Shown here in pieces: positions 27,028-35,555 of a stretch of DNA of 64,000 bases. The notes below the pieces were generated by a model. The model did no database searches. It had not been told where the DNA came from and saw only the letters and a list, made by a program, of their open reading frames with translations. Origin of the DNA: Gammaproteobacteria bacterium (ex Lamellibrachia satsuma) (lineage in GTDB: Bacteria; Pseudomonadota; Gammaproteobacteria; Chromatiales; Chromatiaceae). The translations under genes and the position numbers were made by a program. The first letter of the stretch is position 1. Every line of letters starts with the position of its first letter. The stretch lies in the NCBI GenBank assembly GCA_019623805.1, contig CP053680.1, positions 4,070,001-4,134,000 of the forward strand, read 5' to 3'.

Positions 27028-30000
27028 ATGGATCTCAATACCGTATCCCTGGAGGGGTTGAATCTGGTGGAGGCCAGCGCCGGAACCGGCAAGACCTATA
27101 CGCTTACCGGACTCTATCTGCGGCTGTTGATCGAACATGGGGTCGATCCGGATTCCATTCTCGTGGTGACCTATACCAATGCCGCGACCGCAGAGTTGAA
27201 GGCCCGTATCAGAGGGCGTCTGCTGGAAGTGAGGGAGGCCTTTTCCAGCGGGAAGTCGGATGATCCGCTACTTGTTTATCTGCTCCAGACTCAGCCGGAT
27301 CATGCCGTGATGGTCAAACGTCTCAATCTGGCGATTGCAGGATTTGACCGGGCAGCGATCTATACCATCCACGGCTTTTGTCAGCGGGTATTGACTGAAA
27401 ATGCCTTTGGAAGTGGCCAATCCTTCGATGCGGAACTGGTTCCGGACCAGGCGGCTCGTGTGCAACAGATTGCGGATGATTTTTGGCGGCGGGAACTGGA
27501 AGACCTACCGGATGGCATTACTGATCGGGTAAGGGCTGAAATCGGCACACCGGAAGGTCTGCTCTCGGCGGTTCATGATGGCTTGGGTAAACCCTATCTG
27601 ACGGTGCGTGGGGCAGAATCCCCTGCCGATCCCGCTGGATTGGAGACGCAGGCGGTGCAAATCATCTTGCAGTTGCAACCTCTATGGCAGGTGGATGGAG
27701 AGTGGATTCGTAAAACGCTGGGTGATACAGCCGTTTTCAATCAGACATCCTACAAATCCAGCACTATCTCAACCTTGTGCGATGAGATGGATCACTGGTT
27801 GTCACAGAAGAGTCCGGCGGTTGGAGCGTTTGAAAAACTGGAAAAATTTTCTTCCAGCTCCATCGAGAAGGCGATTAAAAAGGGCCATCAGGTCCCGGAA
27901 CACGAATTCTTCGACCGATGCCAACAATTTGCAGATCTGAAGTCTGTGATCACCAGCGCCTATGCTGACAGGATCAAAGCAATCTATCTGCAGTTCTACA
28001 ATTATCTGATTAACGAGCTGCCCAGACGACAGGCGGAAGCGGGTGAATGGTCCTATGATGATCTGCTGCTGCAGCTCAATCAGGCGCTCTCAGGCAGTGG
28101 CGGGACGCATCTCGTAAGAACGTTGCAGCAACGCTATCCGGCGGCCCTGGTGGATGAATTCCAGGACACTGATCCGGTGCAGTATGAGATCTTTTCGCGC
28201 ATCTATCGTAAATCAGGTCTGCCGGTTTTTTTGGTGGGCGATCCCAAACAAGCGATCTACAGCTTTCGCGGCGCTGACATCTTTGCCTATCTGCAGGCCC
28301 GCAACGATGCCAAAAGCCGTTATCACCTAACCGTTAACTGGCGTTCAACGCCAACTCTGATAAAGGCGGTGAACGCCTTGTTCGACAACGCTCCGGCGCC
28401 TTTTTTCTACGAAGAGATACCGTTTCATCCTGTTGATGCCGCCAACCTGCGGGAGAAAGGGCTGGTCGTGAGGGGGGATACATCCCAGCCCATGCGGATC
28501 TGGAAGCTGGTGATGGAGGAGATGAAGGTCGATGAGCTGCGTCACGCGGTGGCTGCGACCACAGCCCGGGAGATCGACAGGCTGCTTGTCCTGGGGCGGA
28601 CCGGCAAAGCGACCATTGATGAAGTCCCCCTGTGTGGCAATGACATTGCGGTGTTGGTGCGCAAGCACAAACAGGCCGAGCAGATTTCCGAGGCCCTGCT
28701 GGAACTGGGTATTCACAGTGTGCGCAGTGCCCAGGACAATATCTTTCATGGCCTTGAGGCGGAAGAGCTGGAACGTCTGCTGCACGCCTGTTTCGATTCC
28801 CGCCGTGAGTCTCTGTTGCGGGCTGCTCTGGCCACCGACATGTTGGGCTGGAGTGGTGAAGAGATCGATGCGCTGACCGGGGATGAGACGGCTACCGGTG
28901 GCCAGGTGGAAAGTTTTCTCGACTACCATCAGACTTGGAGAGACCAGGGATTCATGCGAATGTTTCGCCGCCTGTTGATACGACGGGGGGTGGAAAATCG
29001 ATTGCTTTCATACGAAGACGGAGAGCGGCGCCTGACCAATCTCTATCAGCTGGGTGAGCTGCTGCATCAGCATGACAGGTCGATGCAGCCAGGTATGGAG
29101 GGTTTGATAAAATGGCTCAGCCAGCAACGGCAAAGCGAAGCGCCCGTCGATGAAGAAAAACTGCTGCGTCTTGAGAGCGACGGCAACCTGGTGCGCATCG
29201 TAACCCTGCACACCAGCAAGGGGTTGGAGTATCCGGTGGTATTTTGTCCCTTCCTTTGGGATGAACAGCCCGGATTCCGAAAGAGCCAAAAGTCTTACCT
29301 GTTCCATGATCCTGACACTGATTTCGAACCTGTCCTGGAACTGGGGTCAGCCAACTTCGAAAAAGACAAGGTCCACAAGGCAGAAGAGGATCTTGCAGAG
29401 AACCTGCGGCTACTCTACGTTGCCTTGACCCGTGCCAAGCACCGCTGCTATCTGGCTTGGGGCAAGGTAAAAAACAGCGAAAATTCTCCACTGGCCTGGT
29501 TGCTGCATCCGGGGGAATCCTCCTCTGATGAACCGATCAGCCGGTGGAAAAAAACCTTCAGAAAAGTAAGTGACGAATCAGTGGCTCAGCGGCTTGATGA
29601 GCTGGTGGAGCAGTCTGGTGGAAACATTCTTATCCTGCCGCTGATGGAGATCAACGAGGTTGCCCAGTTTCCTCTGGCGCTCACCCCGGAGCTTGTTTCG
29701 GCCAGAGTCTTTGGCGGCACAATCAGATCGGGTCCCAGGATCACCAGTTTCTCCGCGCTGGTCACGGGTCATGGAACCGACCTGCCGGATCGTGATGCGG
29801 TTCGCTCCGAGACGATCGTCACCCTGGACCCCACTCACGATATCCATGGATTTCCCAAAGGGCCCAGGCCTGGAACCTGTCTGCACGCAATCTTTGAACA
29901 CCTCGATTTTACAAATGCCGGCGATCCAGGGCTGGAAACTGTTATCCAGCAGCAGCTGCAAAATTACGGAATCGAGACGCACTGGACACCTGTCGTTGAA

Positions 30001-30576
30001 AGGATGGTGCTGTCTGTGGTGAATACCGGGTTGGATGAAACCGGGCTGCGGTTATGTGATGTCAGCAGCAGACAACGAATCAACGAGATGGAGTTTCACT
30101 ATCCGGTAGCCGGATTTGATTCGGCCAGGCTGAAAAGTATTCTGGAAGAGGAGCAGTTCGCAAATTCTAAGCGGGTCCAGCGGGCAGCAGCCGGTATTCG
30201 GTTCGGTTCGATCCAGGGTTTTATGAAAGGCTTCATCGACCTGGTCTTTGAGGCGAACGGGCGATTCTATCTGCTGGATTACAAGTCGAACTGGCTTGGC
30301 ACTGAAACTTCTGACTATGGTCAGACTCAGTTGGAAAATGCCATGATCACGCACGACTATCCGCTTCAATATCTTTTCTATACCCTTGCCGTGCACCGTT
30401 TTCTGCGGCTGCGTCTGGCCGATTATGATTATGACCGCCATTTCGGTGGCGTCTTCTATCTTTTTCTGCGGGGTATGCAACCTGTAACCGGGGCCGGTTT
30501 CGGTGTTTTTCGGGAACGGCCGCCGAAAGCCTTTATCGAGGCGTTGGATCTGGCAATTCCGGGGGCTGAGGCATGA
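27028..30576 (+). CDS. recB: Exodeoxyribonuclease V beta subunit RecB
   Basis: RecB (1182 aa) is the 3'-5' helicase and nuclease of RecBCD. Walker A VEASAGTGKTYTLT is at ~14-27. Helicase motifs include VDEFQDTDPVQYEIF, FLVGDPKQAIYSFRGAD, TLHTSKGLEYPVVF and LLYVALTRAKHRCYL. The C-terminal nuclease domain has GFIDLVFEANGRFYLLDYKSN with the catalytic Asp and DYK. GGAG with 8-nt spacing favours ATG 27028 over the overlapping GTG 27019. Coupled to recC upstream and recD (ATGA overlap) downstream. Confidence 0.96.
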   Translation: MDLNTVSLEGLNLVEASAGTGKTYTLTGLYLRLLIEHGVDPDSILVVTYTNAATAELKARIRGRLLEVREAFSSGKSDDPLLVYLLQTQPDHAVMVKRLNLAIAGFDRAAIYTIHGFCQRVLTENAFGSGQSFDAELVPDQAARVQQIADDFWRRELEDLPDGITDRVRAEIGTPEGLLSAVHDGLGKPYLTVRGAESPADPAGLETQAVQIILQLQPLWQVDGEWIRKTLGDTAVFNQTSYKSSTISTLCDEMDHWLSQKSPAVGAFEKLEKFSSSSIEKAIKKGHQVPEHEFFDRCQQFADLKSVITSAYADRIKAIYLQFYNYLINELPRRQAEAGEWSYDDLLLQLNQALSGSGGTHLVRTLQQRYPAALVDEFQDTDPVQYEIFSRIYRKSGLPVFLVGDPKQAIYSFRGADIFAYLQARNDAKSRYHLTVNWRSTPTLIKAVNALFDNAPAPFFYEEIPFHPVDAANLREKGLVVRGDTSQPMRIWKLVMEEMKVDELRHAVAATTAREIDRLLVLGRTGKATIDEVPLCGNDIAVLVRKHKQAEQISEALLELGIHSVRSAQDNIFHGLEAEELERLLHACFDSRRESLLRAALATDMLGWSGEEIDALTGDETATGGQVESFLDYHQTWRDQGFMRMFRRLLIRRGVENRLLSYEDGERRLTNLYQLGELLHQHDRSMQPGMEGLIKWLSQQRQSEAPVDEEKLLRLESDGNLVRIVTLHTSKGLEYPVVFCPFLWDEQPGFRKSQKSYLFHDPDTDFEPVLELGSANFEKDKVHKAEEDLAENLRLLYVALTRAKHRCYLAWGKVKNSENSPLAWLLHPGESSSDEPISRWKKTFRKVSDESVAQRLDELVEQSGGNILILPLMEINEVAQFPLALTPELVSARVFGGTIRSGPRITSFSALVTGHGTDLPDRDAVRSETIVTLDPTHDIHGFPKGPRPGTCLHAIFEHLDFTNAGDPGLETVIQQQLQNYGIETHWTPVVERMVLSVVNTGLDETGLRLCDVSSRQRINEMEFHYPVAGFDSARLKSILEEEQFANSKRVQRAAAGIRFGSIQGFMKGFIDLVFEANGRFYLLDYKSNWLGTETSDYGQTQLENAMITHDYPLQYLFYTLAVHRFLRLRLADYDYDRHFGGVFYLFLRGMQPVTGAGFGVFRERPPKAFIEALDLAIPGAEA

Positions 30577-32393
30577 GCGTTGAGAGACGACTGATCGGCC
30601 AACTTCAGGGTCAGGGGTTGTTGAGCGATCTGGACGTTTATTTTGCCGATATCCTTCTGCAGAAATCGGATCAGCCATCAGGATCGCTCGCGCTTGCGGC
30701 TGCAATGGCCAGCCGGGCAACCAATGAAGGACACGTCTGCTTTGACCTCACTGAGATGGCGGATCGGCCTCTGAACGGGCTCGACGGTCAGGTGATAGCC
30801 TCAGTGCCTTCGTTGAACGACTGGTCTGTCCAACTGCACCAGAGTGGAGTGGTTGGAACGCCCGGTGAACACCAGCCATTGATCCTTGATACTTCAGGCC
30901 GGCTCTATCTGCATCGCTACTGGAAATATGAACACCGCCTTGGTTTTATGCTCGATGAGCGGGCGGCTCGCCAAGCCTCCAATGTGGATGAAGCGGTGTT
31001 GCGAACAGACTTGAAACAACTGTTTCCAAATACCGGCGATGAAATCGATTGGCAAAAACAGGCCGCTGCCACTGCAGTGTTACGACGGCTCAGTGTGATC
31101 TCCGGCGGGCCTGGCACCGGCAAGACCACCACGGTGATGCGTCTACTTGCACTGTTGCGCCAACAGCCGGGCGGTGAGGCGTTACGTTTCGCACTGGCAG
31201 CTCCAACCGGCAAGGCGGCTGCACGGCTGCAGGAGACAATTCAGCAGTCGCGTGACTCTCATCTGGCACTGATGGATTCTCTGCCTGAGCTGGCCTCTAC
31301 GCTACATCGATTACTGGGGGTTAGGCACGGCAGTACAGGTTTTAATCACAATAGAGACAACCCTCTTGCATTGGATGTGTTGGTGCTAGATGAAGCTTCG
31401 ATGGTGCCTGTGGCACTGATGGCGAAGTTGCTGGAAGCTCTACCCAATTCCGCCCGCCTGATTCTGCTGGGGGATAAGGATCAGCTGGCTTCAGTGGAAG
31501 CCGGGGCGGTACTGGGTGATATCTGTAGTGGTTATCGCGGGCCAACGCCTCACTTCGCAGAGCAGCTGCAGCGAGCCACTGGGCAGAGCCCACCCCCTGA
31601 TTCCAGTGACCCGAGGGCACTGGCGGATTCAGTGGTGGTACTTAAGAAGAGCTACCGCTTCGATTCGGCAAGTTCTATCGGGCTCCTGGCCGGTGCAGTG
31701 AACAGCGGAAACTTCAAACAGGCCTGGGAACTGCTGGAAGAGGGCGGTGCAGCATCGCAAATTCGCCGGATTCCAGTGACCGATGACACGGCAAAGCTTG
31801 CTGCTGGACGATATGCGAAAATATTTGAAATGATCGAAAAGGGGGCGGCGCCGTCAGAGATCTTCGCCTCTCTTAACGATTATCGTGTGCTTTGTGCATT
31901 GCATCAGGGTCCCGACGGCGTCATTGCCATAAACAGGCGGATTGAGGCCGAACTGCGTAGCAGGGGCTATATCACCGGGGATTCCCAATGGTTTCAGGGG
32001 CGGCCAGTTTTGGTTACCCGAAACAGCTACGGATTGGGACTATTTAATGGTGACATTGGCGTTGCCCTGTCGAATCCACAAGCAGGGGGAGGGATCTCAG
32101 TGGTTTTTCCTATGTCGGATGGCAGCTTCCGCTGGATAGCGCCTGCCCGTCTGCCCGAACACCAGACTGTTTTCGCCATGACGGTGCACAAGAGTCAGGG
32201 GTCCGAGTTCAATGAAGTCCTTCTGCAACTACCTGCCCGGGATAACCCGCAATTGACCCGTGAACTGTTGTACACCGCGATTACCCGTTCACGCAGCAGA
32301 TTTTATATCTCAACTGAGCAGGACGTTTTCCGCGCTCTCGTTCATAGGCAGTTACGCAGGAACAGCGGCCTGGCGGAAGTTTTGTGGCAATAA
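30573..32393 (+). CDS. recD: Exodeoxyribonuclease V alpha subunit RecD
   Basis: RecD (606 aa) is the 5'-3' superfamily 1B helicase of RecBCD. Walker A VISGGPGTGKTTTV is at ~174-187; VLDEASMVPVALMAKLLEALP, LLGDKDQLASVEAGAVLGDI and the C-terminal MTVHKSQGSEFNEVLLQLP and LLYTAITRSRSRFYI motifs follow. The ATG overlaps the recB stop. Length is like E. coli RecD (608). All three subunits look intact, so recombinational repair should be functional. Confidence 0.96.
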   Translation: MSVERRLIGQLQGQGLLSDLDVYFADILLQKSDQPSGSLALAAAMASRATNEGHVCFDLTEMADRPLNGLDGQVIASVPSLNDWSVQLHQSGVVGTPGEHQPLILDTSGRLYLHRYWKYEHRLGFMLDERAARQASNVDEAVLRTDLKQLFPNTGDEIDWQKQAAATAVLRRLSVISGGPGTGKTTTVMRLLALLRQQPGGEALRFALAAPTGKAAARLQETIQQSRDSHLALMDSLPELASTLHRLLGVRHGSTGFNHNRDNPLALDVLVLDEASMVPVALMAKLLEALPNSARLILLGDKDQLASVEAGAVLGDICSGYRGPTPHFAEQLQRATGQSPPPDSSDPRALADSVVVLKKSYRFDSASSIGLLAGAVNSGNFKQAWELLEEGGAASQIRRIPVTDDTAKLAAGRYAKIFEMIEKGAAPSEIFASLNDYRVLCALHQGPDGVIAINRRIEAELRSRGYITGDSQWFQGRPVLVTRNSYGLGLFNGDIGVALSNPQAGGGISVVFPMSDGSFRWIAPARLPEHQTVFAMTVHKSQGSEFNEVLLQLPARDNPQLTRELLYTAITRSRSRFYISTEQDVFRALVHRQLRRNSGLAEVLWQ

Positions 32394-32421
32394 TGCAGGG
32401 TACCCCTCAGCTCCCCCTGCA
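32394..32421 (+). terminator. Weak hairpin after recD
   Basis: TGCAGGG and CCCTGCA form a 7-bp stem directly after the recD stop. No T-run follows, so it is only a candidate 3' end structure. Confidence 0.35.
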
Positions 32422-32730
32422 CTGGATGAACGCTTAAATTTGCGGAAAAACTATTCTCCCATTGGAATTTTGCTGACGGCATAAAAATATATTTGGGATG
32501 AATAATCCCCGGCTGTGATAGGGTATGTCTGTTTTAGATTTCAGAATGCGCACTCAATGCGTATTTTTACTGTAAAAACATAAAGTTAAGTGGTCTTTTT
32601 GATGTTGAAAATTGGCAGCATCTGCAAGATAGCATAACGGTCATTTGAGAATCCTGTGCCGGTTCGGATCACGCAGCGTGGCCCGGCCGGTTGATTGAAT
32701 TTTCGTGTGAAGCGAAGGAGACGAAATATC
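32422..32730. promoter_or_regulatory. sat upstream region with 15-bp dyad
   Basis: This AT-rich 309-bp gap contains no gene. A perfect dyad TTTTTAC-T-GTAAAAA lies at 32564-32578, preceded by two AATGCG hexamers (about 32554 and 32545). The sat promoter must be here; no clear -35/-10 pair was found. Confidence 0.35.
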
Positions 32731-33921
32731 ATGATCAAGCCTGTAGGTTCCGAAGAACTGCAACCCCTGTTTGTCTACGATCCCGATGAGCACCACAAAC
32801 TGTCCCACGAGGCGGAAAGTCTTCCGTCAGTCATGATCAGTTCGCAGGCCGCTGGTAACGCGGTAATGATGGGCGCCGGTTACTTCAACCCTCTTAAGGG
32901 CTTCATGAACGTGGCCGATGCCATGGGCGCGGCAGAATCCATGACAATGACCGACGGGACCCACTTTCCTGTGCCGGTTCTCTGCTTGGTGGACAGCGCT
33001 GATGCCATTGGTGACGCCAAGCGCATCGCACTGCGTGATCCCAATGTGGAAGGCAACCCTGTGTTGGCTATCATGGATGTGGAAAACATCGAAACCGTCT
33101 CCGACGATCAGATGAAGGTCATGACCGACAAGGTCTACCGCACCCAGGATATGGATCACGTCGGCGTCAACGCCTTCAATACCCAGGGTCGTGTCGCAAT
33201 CTCCGGTCCGATCCAGGTGTTGAGCTTCTCCTACTTCCAGGGTGATTTTCCCGATACCTTCCGTACCGCGGTCGAGATTCGTAACGAGATCAAGGAACAC
33301 GGCTGGGAGAAGGTTGTTGCCTTCCAGACCCGTAACCCCATGCATCTGGCCCACGAAGAGTTGTGCCACATGGCGATGGATCGTCTGGGTTGTGACGGCC
33401 TTGTCATCCACATGCTGCTGGGCAAGCTGAAGAAGGGCGATATTCCTGCGCCGGTTCGTGATGCCGCCATCCGCAAGATGGCTGAGCTCTACTTTCCGCC
33501 GAACAGCGTGATGATCACCGGTTACGGCTTCGATATGCTCTACGCAGGTCCACGCGAAGCCGTGCTGCACGCCTATTTTCGTCAGAACATGGGTGCCAGC
33601 CACTTCATCATCGGTCGCGACCATGCCGGTGTTGGTGACTACTACGGCGCCTTCGACGCACAGACTATTTTCGATGACGAAGTACCCGCAGGCATGCTGG
33701 ATATCGAGATCTTCCGCGCCGACCACACCGCATACTCCAAGAAGCTCAACAAAGTTGTGATGATGCGTGACGCACCGGATCACAGCAAAGAAGACTTCGT
33801 ACTGCTCTCCGGCACCAAGGTACGTGAGATGCTGGGCCAGGGCATCGCGCCTCCGGCTGAGTTCTCTCGTCCCGAAGTGGCGCAGATTCTGATGGATTAC
33901 TATCAGTCTCTGAATTCCTGA
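32731..33921 (+). CDS. sat: ATP sulfurylase (sulfate adenylyltransferase), Sat type
   Basis: Sat (396 aa) interconverts sulfate + ATP and APS + pyrophosphate. In sulfur oxidisers it runs toward ATP, releasing sulfate from APS made by AprAB. Active-site motifs are FQTRNPMHLAHEEL (~206-219) and GRDHAGVGDYYG (~300-311), and LSGTKVREML lies near the end. It is the homo-oligomeric Sat form, not assimilatory CysDN. AAGGAG 12 bp upstream supports ATG 32731; the frame extends to 32695 without a ribosome site. aprAB and other sulfur genes are not in the window. Codon use is strongly biased to C/G-ending codons, as in highly expressed genes. Confidence 0.96.
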   Translation: MIKPVGSEELQPLFVYDPDEHHKLSHEAESLPSVMISSQAAGNAVMMGAGYFNPLKGFMNVADAMGAAESMTMTDGTHFPVPVLCLVDSADAIGDAKRIALRDPNVEGNPVLAIMDVENIETVSDDQMKVMTDKVYRTQDMDHVGVNAFNTQGRVAISGPIQVLSFSYFQGDFPDTFRTAVEIRNEIKEHGWEKVVAFQTRNPMHLAHEELCHMAMDRLGCDGLVIHMLLGKLKKGDIPAPVRDAAIRKMAELYFPPNSVMITGYGFDMLYAGPREAVLHAYFRQNMGASHFIIGRDHAGVGDYYGAFDAQTIFDDEVPAGMLDIEIFRADHTAYSKKLNKVVMMRDAPDHSKEDFVLLSGTKVREMLGQGIAPPAEFSRPEVAQILMDYYQSLNS

Positions 33922-33934
33922 TAGACGCTGTTTG

Positions 33935-33972
33935 AAAAAAGCCCGCATCTGGAAACAGATGCGGGCTTTTTT
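33935..33972 (+). terminator. Rho-independent terminator of sat
   Basis: An 11-bp perfect GC-rich stem (GCCCGCATCTG/CAGATGCGGGC) with a GAAA tetraloop is followed by six T and preceded by six A, so it can work in both directions. Confidence 0.95.
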
Positions 33973-33987
33973 ATTGCAGCTTTGTGC

Positions 33988-34047
33988 GTAGGGTGCGCTG
34001 TGCGCATCAGAATTGGCTGCAAACATGGTGCGCACGGCACACCCTAC
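33988..34047. repeat. Diverged complete copy of the GTAGGGTGCGC palindromic repeat
   Basis: Left arm GTAGGGTGCGCTGTGCGCATC (33988-34008) and right arm GGTGCGCACGGCACACCCTAC (34027-34047) surround a shorter loop that still starts AGAAT. Confidence 0.75.
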
Positions 34048-34078
34048 TTTCTTTGCGTTTGTTGTGGATTTGTCAGGC

Positions 34079-34112
34079 AAAAAAAAGGATGGCCACAAAC
34101 TGCGGGCCACCC
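34079..34112 (-). terminator. Rho-independent terminator on the minus strand
   Basis: Reading the minus strand, GGGTGGCC and GGCCATCC form an 8-bp stem (one G-T/A position) followed by eight T. It lies ~50 bp after the stop of the small minus-strand gene ending at 34161 and supports its being transcribed. Confidence 0.7.
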
Positions 34113-34160
34113 GAATTGCTGCTGTGAGTTTATTTTTTTGTCGTGCGGCTCATGCTGCGT

Positions 34161-34490
34161 CTACCTGTCATTCTCATCACCCCAGCCACTCGCATTCGGG
34201 TTACTGTCGGTCACATTCAGGCTTGTGTTCATCTGCTCCGCTAAGATGGCTTCCACATGATAAGCCAGACCACCATATCCAGAGTCGAGGTAATCACTAT
34301 TCTGACCTTCAGCAATTTGGAGGATGGCACGGCGTAAAACGCTCTCCCAATCTGAAGCATCTCTCAGAGGTGTGCTGAGCCAGTCGTTGACTTCCCCGTC
34401 AACATTGATTGCCTGCGCCATACCTGCAGTCGCAAGCAGCGCTGCTTTCGAAGTCAGTTGTAGGGACTTTGAGATTACCGCCTTTGCCAT
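34161..34490 (-). CDS. Small secreted protein, probable remnant of a larger exported protein
   Basis: A 109-residue protein with a signal peptide (SLQLTSKAALLATAGMAQA, residues ~9-27) and then INVDGEVNDW. This start, with SDYLDSGYGGLAYHVEAI further on, recalls the N-terminus of secreted proteins that open with IDGxxxDW and continue for 200+ residues, often to a PEP-CTERM tail. Here it stops early after LNVTDSNPNASGWGDEND. I read it as a truncated or decayed gene. The match is from memory of the pattern, not a search. It has its own terminator downstream and no clear ribosome site. Confidence 0.45.
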   Translation of the reverse strand: MAKAVISKSLQLTSKAALLATAGMAQAINVDGEVNDWLSTPLRDASDWESVLRRAILQIAEGQNSDYLDSGYGGLAYHVEAILAEQMNTSLNVTDSNPNASGWGDENDR

Positions 34491-34942
34491 TATTTATGGG
34501 ACCCAGAAAAATTAATTCGTATTTCAGATACAGCAAAGGTCGGGCCAATCATTATTTTTTTTATGGCTATTGGTGGGATTATCCTGACTGGAGGTCCGAG
34601 TGGTAATCTATCTAATTGAAATATCATAAATAAAACTAACAGGAACAGCATTCTCCAATAATTATCTCCGAGAAATAGACTCAAAATCGACCGCTAGGCA
34701 ATTACTTCCCAGGAATTAGAGTAGTAACTGTAAAATTTACTGACAATATCCAGAAGCTTATTCCCGTTTGATGAATGCTGTTCTTTATTTCAGAGGATTA
34801 GGAATTTGTGGCGTAGAAAAGACGGGAAACGAGAAAAGGCGTGCGTCAGGATAATGAAAGGTGTCAATTTTTCCGACGATAAAGAAATCTAAATATTATC
34901 CTGTAGGGAGAATGTATGTTTAACCGGGTTGTATTGACTTAT
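34491..34942. other. AT-rich gene-free stretch
   Basis: No convincing gene, hairpin or repeat was seen in these 452 bp. Base composition is clearly more AT-rich than the neighbours, which fits decayed or foreign DNA next to the remnant gene. Confidence 0.4.
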
Positions 34943-35407
34943 TCAGGCGTCTGAACCGCCAAAGAACTTACCCAGACTACGGGATAGCCAACCGCTCTTC
35001 TTTTCGGTACCGAGCATCTTCTGCACAGCGGGCACATAATCGGCGTCATCATTCTTGATGTGGTTGATGAGCCAGTTGCGCAACATTCTGTTGACCTGTA
35101 ATACAGCATCAACATTACCGTCATCGAAATCCTTCTTATATTCCCCGAGTTTTTTTATGAAGACTTTGTGAACCCGCTGGTGCGCGGATCGAAATTCGTA
35201 TCCAGCCTTATCCTGGAGACCTTCTTCAAAGGTAAAATGGGTAATCGTGTAGTCGATCAACCCGTCGAAGACATCGGAAATTGATTCATTATCACCAGTC
35301 TCTGTGGCATCCACCAGTTGATTGATATAATCAACAATGCGTCTGTGTTGTTTGTCGATGACATCGACCCCGGTATCCAGGTCTTTAGTCCATTCGAGAT
35401 AGTCCAT
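34943..35407 (-). CDS. Bacteriohemerythrin
   Basis: A 154-residue hemerythrin with a di-iron oxygen-binding four-helix bundle. Ligands fall in the expected pattern: DKQHRRIVDYIN, YTITHFTFEEGLQ, HQRVHKVF and NHIKNDDADYV. The start MDYLEWTKDLDTG is the usual one and has GGAG 8 nt upstream at ATG 35407; a longer frame to 35527 has no such site. Bacteriohemerythrins carry or sense O2, for instance to supply oxidases at low oxygen. The C-terminal ~20 residues (GWLSRSLGKFFGG) form an extra amphipathic tail. It is 149 bp downstream of nadB. Confidence 0.92.
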   Translation of the reverse strand: MDYLEWTKDLDTGVDVIDKQHRRIVDYINQLVDATETGDNESISDVFDGLIDYTITHFTFEEGLQDKAGYEFRSAHQRVHKVFIKKLGEYKKDFDDGNVDAVLQVNRMLRNWLINHIKNDDADYVPAVQKMLGTEKKSGWLSRSLGKFFGGSDA

Positions 35408-35555
35408 GTTCAGATCTCCAGTGAGTTTATAGGTGCCTGTCGCGGCTGCCGTGGTTTCGTTAGCGGCAAAAAAGCTAAGGCCCCCAATGCCTGACATCCA
35501 GGTTACACAATCTAACAATTCTACCACTATGTATCTGTGACTTGGTCTGGACTGT

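Noticed and set aside
32827..34110. Long minus-strand open frame (427 codons) opposite sat
   Set aside because: It is antisense to the well-supported sat gene, crosses its terminator and a repeat, and its histidine-rich translation resembles no protein. It reflects the strong codon bias of sat.
34490..34684. 64-codon minus-strand frame upstream of the small secreted protein
   Set aside because: It is hydrophobic but has no ribosome site, low-quality composition and no known motif; more likely chance in AT-rich DNA.
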